Shown here one piece after another: positions 19,298 to 29,408 of a stretch of 64,000 nt of DNA; positions within the stretch are counted from its first letter, which is position 1, and each line of letters opens with the position of its first letter. The position numbers and the translations under genes were made by a program. This DNA comes from Xanthomonas arboricola (GTDB lineage: Bacteria > Pseudomonadota > Gammaproteobacteria > Xanthomonadales > Xanthomonadaceae). The DNA is taken from the NCBI RefSeq assembly GCF_003353015.1, contig NZ_QREM01000009.1:633413-697412 (forward strand). The letters run 5' to 3'. The notes under the pieces were generated by a model. It ran no database searches, was not told the origin of the DNA, and was given only the letters and a program-made list of their open reading frames with translations.

Positions 19298-20122
19298 ATG
19301 CGCCTTCGCCTGAGTCTCGCCGTCCTGTTCGCGTTGCCCGGTGCCGCAGTCGCCGAAGAGCAATGCAGATTTTCCGAGCCGCGCAGCCTGGACCTGCAAC
19401 TGGCAGGTGCGAAATCGGTGCTGTTCGAAGTCGCCTCCAATGACCTGCATCTGGACGCCATGCCGGGTAGCGGCGGGCGCCTGAGCGGACGCGCCTGCGC
19501 GGCACGTGCCGACCTGCTCGAAAGCCTGACCGTCACCCAGAAGCGCGTGGGCAACAAGCTGGTGGTGACGCTGGCCGACGACCGCCCGCTGCGGACTTCC
19601 ATCGGCAAGAGCTATGCGTACCTGGACCTGCGCGGCAACGTGCCCGACAGCGTGCTGGTGCAGTTCGACGTCGGCTCAGGCGATGCGGAGATCGCGGGCG
19701 CGGCGGCGGTCAGTGCCGATGTCGGTTCCGGTGACATGAGCATCCGTCGCACCAGCGGCAAGGTCACCGCCAAGGTCGGCTCGGGCGACATCGAACTGGA
19801 GCAGCTGGGGGCGTTGCGCGTGTTGGCGGTGGGCTCGGGCGACCTCAAGGCGCAGCAGATCGGCGGCGCGGTCGAGGTCGGCAAGGTCGGTTCGGGCGAC
19901 GTCACGCTGCGCGGCGTTGCAGGCAACGTCAAGCTCGGCACGGTCGGCTCCGGCGATGTCGACATCGACGATGTGCAAGGCAACGTCAGCGTCGAGGCGA
20001 TCAACTCCGGCACGCTGACCGTGCGCACGGTTGGCGGCGACCTCAGCGTGGCGCGCAAGGGCAGCGGCGATATCCACGCCAAGGGCGTCGGCGGCACCAC
20101 CAGCCTGCCTGCAGGCGACTGA
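19298..20122 (+). CDS. exported DUF4097-type beta-repeat protein
   Basis: 274 aa. Signal peptide MRLRLSLAVLFALPGAAVA precedes EEQCRF. The second half is a regular beta repeat in which V/A-GSGD recurs about every 18-20 residues (VGSGDAEI, VGSGDMSI, VGSGDIEL, VGSGDLKA, VGSGDVTL, VGSGDVDI, KGSGDIHA), the mark of the DUF4097 right-handed beta-helix family. Probably periplasmic or surface. It lies 9 bp after the permease gene, so it belongs to the YtrA-controlled operon, perhaps sensing or protecting the envelope; that role is inference. Confidence 0.8.
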   Translation: MRLRLSLAVLFALPGAAVAEEQCRFSEPRSLDLQLAGAKSVLFEVASNDLHLDAMPGSGGRLSGRACAARADLLESLTVTQKRVGNKLVVTLADDRPLRTSIGKSYAYLDLRGNVPDSVLVQFDVGSGDAEIAGAAAVSADVGSGDMSIRRTSGKVTAKVGSGDIELEQLGALRVLAVGSGDLKAQQIGGAVEVGKVGSGDVTLRGVAGNVKLGTVGSGDVDIDDVQGNVSVEAINSGTLTVRTVGGDLSVARKGSGDIHAKGVGGTTSLPAGD

Positions 20123-20152
20123 CCACTCATCCATCCATTGCGGAGACCATCG

Positions 20153-20683
20153 ATGAAATGTCTTCTTTGTGCACTGCTGGCGGGCGCGCTGCTGGCCGGC
20201 TGCGGCAAGTCCGAACCCACGGTCGTGGTGTCGGGCAAGACCAACGCGAACGGGGTGATCTTCAATGGCAAGAGCCTGACGCTCCACCGCGACGGCCTGC
20301 CTGCGGCCACCGTCGGCGTGGATGGCGCACTCAGCATTGCCGGCAAGCCGGTGCGCCTGAACGATGCGCAGCGGCAGGCGATGCGCGGTTTCTACCTGCA
20401 GATCCAGGGCGTCGCCGAGAAAGGCATCGATATCGGCACGCAGGGCGCGGCCTTCGGTGCGCATGCCGCCGGTGAAGCGCTCAAGGGCGTGCTCAGCGGC
20501 AACACCGACCAGATCGGTGACAAGATCCAAGCGCAGGCGGAAACCTTCAAACACAAGACGATGCAGATCTGCGATCAGCTGGCCAAGCTGCGCAACGCGC
20601 AGGACGCAGCCGCGCACCTGGTGCCGGCCTTCGCGCCTTATTCCACCCTGAGCCAGGGCGACGTGGACGACTGCCGCAAGTGA
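20153..20683 (+). CDS. putative lipoprotein (DUF2884-like)
   Basis: 176 aa with a classical lipoprotein signal MKCLLCALLAGALLAGCGK (lipobox LAGC). The mature part has a short beta region (GVIFNGKSLTLHRDG) followed by helices and a C-terminal CRK. The pattern resembles DUF2884 (YggN-like) proteins. GGAG lies before the ATG at 20153, which I prefer to the upstream TTG. Thirty bases separate it from the DUF4097 gene, so it is probably the last cistron of the same operon. Function unknown. Confidence 0.72.
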   Translation: MKCLLCALLAGALLAGCGKSEPTVVVSGKTNANGVIFNGKSLTLHRDGLPAATVGVDGALSIAGKPVRLNDAQRQAMRGFYLQIQGVAEKGIDIGTQGAAFGAHAAGEALKGVLSGNTDQIGDKIQAQAETFKHKTMQICDQLAKLRNAQDAAAHLVPAFAPYSTLSQGDVDDCRK

Positions 20684-20886
20684 CCGCGGCCGGACGGCCG
20701 CTGCACCGCGGTTGCCGACACGCGCAGCGGTTGCCTGGCAGCGGATGGACCGCAGGCCGCTGCGGGTTGCTGCACGCACCCGACCTCGGCCTGCGACGAT
20801 GTGCCAGCCACGCGGACGGCCACCGCCGCAATCGGCAGACCAGGGTCGGATTACACTACCGGGCTCCTCTCCGACGCATCGACCCC

Positions 20887-21309
20887 ATGAACAAGTTCGT
20901 GATGCTCTGCATGGCACTGCTGCTATGCGCCCTGACCGCCTGCGGCGATCAGTCGTCCCGGCGCGCCGAACGCGGCAAGCCGCGCGTTGCCATCACCACC
21001 CAGTCGGTGATGATCCGCCGCCCGCCGGCAGCCAACGCGGAAATCACCCCGGACGGCACCCTGAAGATCGACGATATCGCGCTGCCGCAGAAAGAACCGA
21101 CGCGCGCCAAGTTGCAGCTGCTGTTCGGGCATCTGCAGATGCTGCGCCAGCAGGCCGTCAACGAGGCCGGCGCGGATCCGGAATACAAGTCGATCAAGCT
21201 GACCGCCACGCCGCAGATCCAGCAGCTCAGCAGCGAATTGCTGGACGAGATCCCGTCGCTGCAGCCGTATCGCGAGAGCTTCGGCAATGTGCAGGCCGAG
21301 CGGCACTGA
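20887..21309 (+). CDS. small lipoprotein of unknown function
   Basis: 140 aa. Signal MNKFVMLCMALLLCALTAC with lipobox LTAC, then a basic linker and a mostly helical domain (KLQLLFGHLQMLRQQAVNEAG; QIQQLSSELLDEIPSLQPY). It ends just before a REP hairpin. No family recognised. It is separated from the preceding lipoprotein gene by about 200 bp in which I see no gene, so it may have its own promoter. Confidence 0.65.
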   Translation: MNKFVMLCMALLLCALTACGDQSSRRAERGKPRVAITTQSVMIRRPPAANAEITPDGTLKIDDIALPQKEPTRAKLQLLFGHLQMLRQQAVNEAGADPEYKSIKLTATPQIQQLSSELLDEIPSLQPYRESFGNVQAERH

Positions 21310-21334
21310 GGCCGCGCAAAAGCGCAAGAACTGC

Positions 21335-21402
21335 GTAGGAGCGCACGCGTGCGCGATGAGGCTTTATCGGGAAGGCTTCATCGCGCCCGGGTGCGCTCCT
21401 AC
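21335..21402. repeat. REP hairpin, GTAG type
   Basis: 68-bp imperfect hairpin beginning GTAGGAGCGCACGCG and ending GGGTGCGCTCCTAC, the same length and ends as the copy at 6677-6744. It separates the convergent lipoprotein and fumC genes, again a position where a bidirectional terminator would be useful. Confidence 0.82.
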
Positions 21403-21421
21403 ATGCGCACGCTGTGAGTGA

Positions 21422-22825
<1,404 letters not shown>

Positions 22826-23117
22826 CTGCACTCTCCGCACATGGTTGGTCTGTGGTGATGGATGGCTGGCAGCGGGCGCACCCACGCTGGCGAGACTGCC
22901 TACGATACTCGCTCGCGGCGTTGCGACCGTGTCGTCGCAAGCCGTGGGCTAGACTGCCCATTGATCCATACGAGTTACCACGCCGCCATGGGCGACGACC
23001 CTGACTGTAGCAGCGCATCGTTTGCGTCCTTCCGGCCCGCCAGCCGCCCCACCGGTGACCTCTCCCAGCCGCTGACACGCGGCGCCACCGCCGTGGCACC
23101 CCACCGAGGCGGACGCC

Positions 23118-24440
23118 ATGCTGGGTAATGTGCTGCTGTTGTTGGTCGCGCTGCTGCTGGTGCTGTTGAACGGCTTCTTTGTGGCCGCCGAATTTGCGCT
23201 GGTCAAGCTGCGCCATACCCAGGCGGTGGGCCTGGCACAGACCAATGGGTGGCGCGGGCGTTTGCTGCTCGGGGTGCATGCGCACCTGGATGCCTACCTG
23301 TCGGCCTGCCAGCTCGGCATCACGCTGGCCTCGCTCGGCCTGGGCTGGGTCGGCGAGCCGGCGTTCGCGCATCTGCTGCAGCCGCTGTTCGACAGGCTGG
23401 GCCTGTCGCCGGAAGCGGCGCAGTTCACCGCGCTGGCGATTGCCTTCAGCCTGATTTCGTTCCTGCACATCGTGCTGGGCGAGCTGGCGCCAAAGACCAT
23501 GGCGATCCGCCGCCCGGAGCGGATGTCGTTGTGGACCGCCGCGCCGCTGTACGTGTTCTATTGGCTGATGTATCCGGCGATCTGGGTGCTCAATACCAGC
23601 GCCAACCGCCTGCTGCGGGTGCTGGGCTGGGGCGATGTGGAACACCAGTCGCATCGCTATTCGCGCGAGGAGCTGATGCTGATCGTCGGCCGCCAGGATC
23701 CGAACGCGGCCACGCCCGATCACGGGCTGGCCCTGATGAGCCACGCGCTGGAACTGCCCGACCTGGTCGCCGGCGACCTGATGCGCCCGCGCGAGCACCT
23801 GCGCAGCCTGCGCGAGGGCATGACGCTGGAGTCGGTGCTGGCCGAGTTCAGCGAGTCGCGCTACAGCCGCTACCCCTGGTTCGACGCCGATGGCGAGCAG
23901 GTGCTGGGCATCCTGCATACCAAGGACCTGCTGGTGGCAATGGCACGCAGCCAGGACCTGGACGATCTGCGCCCGTTGCTGCGCCCGCCGACCCTGCTGA
24001 CGCTGGAAACCCCGATCCCCAGCGCGCTGGAGCAGTTCCGCACCGGCACCACCCATCTGGCGCTGTGCGTGGAGGACCAGGGCCGCATCCTGGGCTTCTT
24101 TACCCTGGAAGACCTGCTGGAGGTGGTGGTCGGCGAGATCGAGGACGAGCACCGCCACGTGGTGCGCGATGCCCCGATCCGCAGCCAGGACGGCTCGCTG
24201 CTGGTGGCCGGCAGCACCTCGATCTTCCGCCTGGAACGCCTGCTCGGCCATGACCTGAGCGCGCCGGACCATGTCAATTCGGTCGGCGGGCTGATCGTGC
24301 AGCGGTTGCAGCGGCTGCCCGAAGAAGGCGAGACCCTGGAACTGGACGGCCACGCACTGACGGTGCGGCGCATGGCCGGGCACCGGATCCAGGCGATCAC
24401 GGTGCGGCCGATCGGCGAAGCCGGCGCCGGGGCGGCGTAG
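23118..24440 (+). CDS. CNNM/CorC-type membrane protein with CBS domains (hemolysin-C-like family)
   Basis: 440 aa. N-terminal DUF21/CNNM transmembrane domain (about residues 1-180, starting LLLLVALLLVLLNGFFVAAEFALVK). Two CBS domains follow (~200-320; LMRPREHLRSL and FFTLEDLLEVVVGEIEDEH), then a CorC/HlyC C-terminal domain (~345-430). Proteins of this layout are thought to move or regulate Mg2+/Co2+; the name hemolysin is historical. It ends 36 bp before purB, so the two may be co-transcribed. Confidence 0.88.
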   Translation: MLGNVLLLLVALLLVLLNGFFVAAEFALVKLRHTQAVGLAQTNGWRGRLLLGVHAHLDAYLSACQLGITLASLGLGWVGEPAFAHLLQPLFDRLGLSPEAAQFTALAIAFSLISFLHIVLGELAPKTMAIRRPERMSLWTAAPLYVFYWLMYPAIWVLNTSANRLLRVLGWGDVEHQSHRYSREELMLIVGRQDPNAATPDHGLALMSHALELPDLVAGDLMRPREHLRSLREGMTLESVLAEFSESRYSRYPWFDADGEQVLGILHTKDLLVAMARSQDLDDLRPLLRPPTLLTLETPIPSALEQFRTGTTHLALCVEDQGRILGFFTLEDLLEVVVGEIEDEHRHVVRDAPIRSQDGSLLVAGSTSIFRLERLLGHDLSAPDHVNSVGGLIVQRLQRLPEEGETLELDGHALTVRRMAGHRIQAITVRPIGEAGAGAA

Positions 24441-25844
<1,404 letters not shown>

Positions 25845-26043
25845 TGCCTGGCCGGCGCGCGGCCACCGGCGCAGGCTGCTGCCGGTGGTCGGCCCCGGCA
25901 TGCCGCGCCACGGCCGCCACCGCATCTCCGCTGGCGGCGCCGTCGATGCGGCCAGCGGCGGCGCCGGGCGCAGCATGCCGGCTCGACGACGCGCAACGCA
26001 CTGCCTGCTATGGTGCCGGTCTCATCCACCGAGCGACCGACCG

Positions 26044-26544
26044 ATGCGTGCATTCCGGATCAACGTGGTTCTGCTTCCCCTGCTGATCAGCGCCACCGTG
26101 AGCAGCTGCGGCGCCGACGGCCCCGCAGCGCAGGCAGTATCGGCGATGTCGTCCACCCTCACCGACCCTGCCAGTGGCGCGGACTGCAGCGGCAAGGATG
26201 TCCGGCTGACCCGCAACGACAGCGAATGGATCCTGCACGGCGAGTGCGGCGCGGTGACCATCACCGCCTCGCGCGGCGCGATGAACCTGGACGCTGCGCG
26301 CAGCATCCGGGTGGAAGGCAGCAACTTCACCGTGCTCAACGAGCGACTTGGCCAACTCAGCGTGACCGGCCACGACAACACCCTCAACCTGACCAATGTC
26401 GACAGCGTGGACATCCAGGGCAACAAGAACCTGGTGCTGGCGCGGGAGGTGAAACAGGTACGTTTTTCCGGCAACGACAACACCGTCAATCCGTCCAGCA
26501 AGCCGACGCTGCACGACAGCGGCAGCGGCAACAAGCTGATGTAG
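26044..26544 (+). CDS. DUF3060 lipoprotein
   Basis: 166 aa. Lipoprotein signal ending TVSSC (lipobox VSSC near residue 22), a spacer, then a compact beta-strand repeat (ITASRGAMNLDAARSIRVEG, QLSVTGHDNTLNLTNVDSVDIQGNKN, VRFSGNDNTVNPSS) typical of DUF3060. No function is established. A monocistronic-looking gene; the 199 bp before it and 270 bp after it show no further gene. Confidence 0.75.
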   Translation: MRAFRINVVLLPLLISATVSSCGADGPAAQAVSAMSSTLTDPASGADCSGKDVRLTRNDSEWILHGECGAVTITASRGAMNLDAARSIRVEGSNFTVLNERLGQLSVTGHDNTLNLTNVDSVDIQGNKNLVLAREVKQVRFSGNDNTVNPSSKPTLHDSGSGNKLM

Positions 26545-26814
26545 GACAGTGGCCGCGACATCGCCCCGGCCACGCGGGGCACATCCGCGTGCATCGCCGG
26601 GGCGCATGGACTTGTGCAGGGCAGTGCCCGTCCCACCGACAGCCCGTCCTGCAGTCGCGCGGGCACGGCGCCGATCACCAGTTCCCTGAAGCCCTGCCTG
26701 TCGGCGCGCCGCCGCGCAGGTGCAGTTCCGACGCAGGCATCGGACAATAGCGCCGTTACGCGCTGGCTCGGCCCGCGCCGTCGGCACTTCATCGATCTCC
26801 TGCAAGGAACTCCC

Positions 26815-28299
26815 ATGGCTGCACGCAAGGCAAACCCTCCCGTCATCGAAGTCCAGGCCCGTCCGGGGCAGCCACTGGGCATGCCGGTCGAGCGCTTCCT
26901 GCGCACCTACTGGCACAAGCATCCGCTGCTGATCCGCAACGCCTTTGCGGACTTCGCCTCGCCGCTGCAGCCCGAAGACCTGGCCGGCCTGGCCTGCGAA
27001 GATGGCGTGCTGGCACGCCTGATCAGCCATGACCGCGCCACCGACGGCTGGGACGTACGCACCGGCCCGTTCCAGGAAACCGACTTCCCCGGCCTGCCCG
27101 ACCATGACTGGACCCTGCTGGTGCAGGATGTGGACAAGTGGGACGCCGACGTGCGCGCGCTGCTGGAGCACTTCCGCTTTCTGCCGCGCTGGCGCATCGA
27201 CGACATCATGATCAGCTTCGCCGCCACCGGCGGCTCGGTCGGCGCGCATGTCGACCATTACGACGTGTTCCTGCTGCAGGGCCAGGGGCATCGCCGCTGG
27301 CAGATCGACGCGCGCGCCTCGCAGGGCCGCAAGCCCACCCCGCAGGTCTTCCGCGACGATGTCGAGCTCAAGCTGCTGCGCGACTTCAAGCCCACCCACG
27401 ACTGGGTGCTGGGCCCGGGCGACATGCTGTACCTGCCGCCGCTGCTGCCGCACCACGGCGTGGCCGAAGACGCCTGCCTGACCTTCTCCATCGGCACCCG
27501 CGCGCCGTCGTCGGCCGAGCTGATCGGCGACTATCTGGACACCTTGATCGCCGATGCCGACGAGGCCGTGCGCTATCACGACGAAGACCTCAAGGTGCCG
27601 GCCGACCCGTACGAGATCGACGTCACCGCGATGAACCGCGTGGTCGCCGCGCTCAACGCGCTGCGCATGAACGATCCCGATCGCCTGGGCGACTGGTTCG
27701 GCCGCTTCATGACCACCTACCGCGCCTCCGGCGACGTGGTGCCGGCCCCCGAACCGATCCCGCGCGAGGCGGTCGAGCAGGCCCTGGAAGAAGGCGTGCT
27801 GCTGCACCGTCACCCCTGGTCGCGGCTGGCCTGGCGGCGCGCCAAGCGTGGCGCCACCCTGTTCTGCAGCGGGCTGGAGTTCGCGCTGTCGGCCAAGGAT
27901 GCCGCACGCCTGGCCGCGGCCGAAGAGATCGACGGCGCGCTGTATGCGCAGTTGTCCAACCGTGGCCGCGAGGTGGTGCTGGAGCTGCTGGCGCAGGGCC
28001 ATTACCAGCGCGCCCATGAGGACGCGGAAGACGACATCGAGGACATCGACGACGACCAGGCCCACGGCCTGGGCCTGTCTGCCGACCAGGACGACGCCGA
28101 GGCCGACGCGCCGGATGTAGACGACGAGATCGACGCCGAGGCCGACGTCGAGCAGGTCGCCGATGCCGCGGACGGTCCGGCCCAGGCGGAGGAGGCCGAA
28201 CAAGGCGAGGATGCGGACCAGGACGACGACAGCGAGCTGGCCGAAGACGACGCGGCACCCGACGCTGGCGACGACGACGGGTCCGACCAGCGCGCATGA
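26815..28299 (+). CDS. cupin ribosomal-oxygenase homologue (RoxA/YcfD type) with acidic C-terminal tail
   Basis: 494 aa; E. coli YcfD, the L16 arginine hydroxylase, has about 373. The JmjC-like cupin core carries the Fe(II) ligands in GAHVDHYDVF (HxD) and the distal His in LPPLLPHHGV, and a C-terminal winged-helix region follows up to about residue 400. After that come roughly 85 residues almost purely of Asp, Glu, Ala and Gln (from HEDAEDDIEDIDDD onward), which is not part of the known enzyme. It probably hydroxylates a ribosomal protein using 2-oxoglutarate and O2; the target is inferred. AAGGA precedes the ATG. The stop overlaps the GNAT start. Confidence 0.85.
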   Translation: MAARKANPPVIEVQARPGQPLGMPVERFLRTYWHKHPLLIRNAFADFASPLQPEDLAGLACEDGVLARLISHDRATDGWDVRTGPFQETDFPGLPDHDWTLLVQDVDKWDADVRALLEHFRFLPRWRIDDIMISFAATGGSVGAHVDHYDVFLLQGQGHRRWQIDARASQGRKPTPQVFRDDVELKLLRDFKPTHDWVLGPGDMLYLPPLLPHHGVAEDACLTFSIGTRAPSSAELIGDYLDTLIADADEAVRYHDEDLKVPADPYEIDVTAMNRVVAALNALRMNDPDRLGDWFGRFMTTYRASGDVVPAPEPIPREAVEQALEEGVLLHRHPWSRLAWRRAKRGATLFCSGLEFALSAKDAARLAAAEEIDGALYAQLSNRGREVVLELLAQGHYQRAHEDAEDDIEDIDDDQAHGLGLSADQDDAEADAPDVDDEIDAEADVEQVADAADGPAQAEEAEQGEDADQDDDSELAEDDAAPDAGDDDGSDQRA

Positions 28300-29228
28300 G
28301 TTCCCGGGCCGGGCCGCAGATCGTCTCGCTGGACCCGGCGTCCGATGCCGCGGCCCTGCGTGCGCTGCGCCTGGCCTGCGGCATCGGCAGCAGCGATGAC
28401 GGTAGCGCTGCCGACTGGGACGCCCTGGACCCGCTCAGCCTGCACCTGGCCCTGCGCAGCGAGGACGGCCAGTTGACCGGCTCGGTGCGGCTGACCGTGG
28501 ATCGGCGCATCGACCGGCTCGGCGTGCTGCCGGGCTGGCGCCGCCGCGGCCTGGCCGACCAGTTGCTCGCGGCCGCCGTTGCCATCGCGCAACAACGCGG
28601 CTGGCCCGGCGTACGGGCGCGCGTCAACGCGGACGCCGCGGCGGTGTTCGCACGCCTGGGCTTCCTGCCGGACAGCTCTTCCGACCTGCCCCCCGATCGC
28701 GCCGCAACCGCGGGCGATCGGCCTGACAGGCCGCTGCACCGCCGTCTCGACGGCCCGATGGCGGTGGAGACCCTCGGCGCAGCGCAGGCCGCCACCACCG
28801 GCCTGCTGTGCGCCGCACGCCGCCAGGTGCTGATCTATACGCGGGCGCTGGATCCGCCGCTGTTCGACAACGCCGCGGTACTGGATGCGCTGCGCCGCTT
28901 CGCCACCGCCCGCCACGACAAGCGCGTGCAGGTGCTGGTACAGGACACCGCCAGCGCCGGCGCCAACAGCAGCGCGCTGCTGCGGCTGGCCCAGCGCCTG
29001 CCCAGCGTGTTCCGCTTCCGCGCGGTCAGCGACCCGGTCGACAGCAGCTATGCATCGGCCTATGTGGTGGGCGATGACGCCTACTACTTTCGTCCAACAG
29101 GCCACCGCTTCGACGACGGCGAAACCTGGCTGGCCGGGGCGGCACGCAGCCGCCAGCTGGAGCGCGAATTTGCGCAGATATGGGAGCGCAGCACGCTTTG
29201 GAACGAACCGCGCGCCCTCGGCATCTGA
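28296..29228 (+). CDS. GNAT acetyltransferase with C-terminal DUF7931-like domain
   Basis: 310 aa. Residues ~10-130 form a GNAT fold with the acetyl-CoA loop VLPGWRRRGLADQLL and the ARLGFLPDS strand. Residues ~150-300 form a second domain (QVLIYTRALDPPLFDN, SYASAYVVGDDAYYFRPTG) resembling the phospholipase-D-like DUF7931 domain, without an HKD motif visible. Overlaps the cupin gene by four bases, so the two are co-translated and may act on related targets. Substrate unknown. Confidence 0.78.
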   Translation: MSSRAGPQIVSLDPASDAAALRALRLACGIGSSDDGSAADWDALDPLSLHLALRSEDGQLTGSVRLTVDRRIDRLGVLPGWRRRGLADQLLAAAVAIAQQRGWPGVRARVNADAAAVFARLGFLPDSSSDLPPDRAATAGDRPDRPLHRRLDGPMAVETLGAAQAATTGLLCAARRQVLIYTRALDPPLFDNAAVLDALRRFATARHDKRVQVLVQDTASAGANSSALLRLAQRLPSVFRFRAVSDPVDSSYASAYVVGDDAYYFRPTGHRFDDGETWLAGAARSRQLEREFAQIWERSTLWNEPRALGI

Positions 29229-29317
29229 GCCCGCAACGCCCTTCGCAGGTGGGCGACAAGCAGTCGCACCTACCCGCCCGGTCAGCTCGCAGACGCCCCC
29301 TGCCTGGCGCAAGGGGG

Positions 29318-29323
29318 TATAAT
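29318..29323 (+). promoter_or_regulatory. consensus -10 box upstream of sucA
   Basis: A perfect TATAAT lies 86 bases before the proposed sucA start. No convincing -35 hexamer stands at the right distance (GCCCCC at that position), so an activator or extended contacts may be needed. Confidence 0.45.
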
Positions 29324-29408
29324 TTTTCGAGATTTGAGACCGACCGATAGGGCATCTCGCCCTGCCGCTTCCGCACAATCATCCCCACAGCAGACCCGAC
29401 TTACCATC

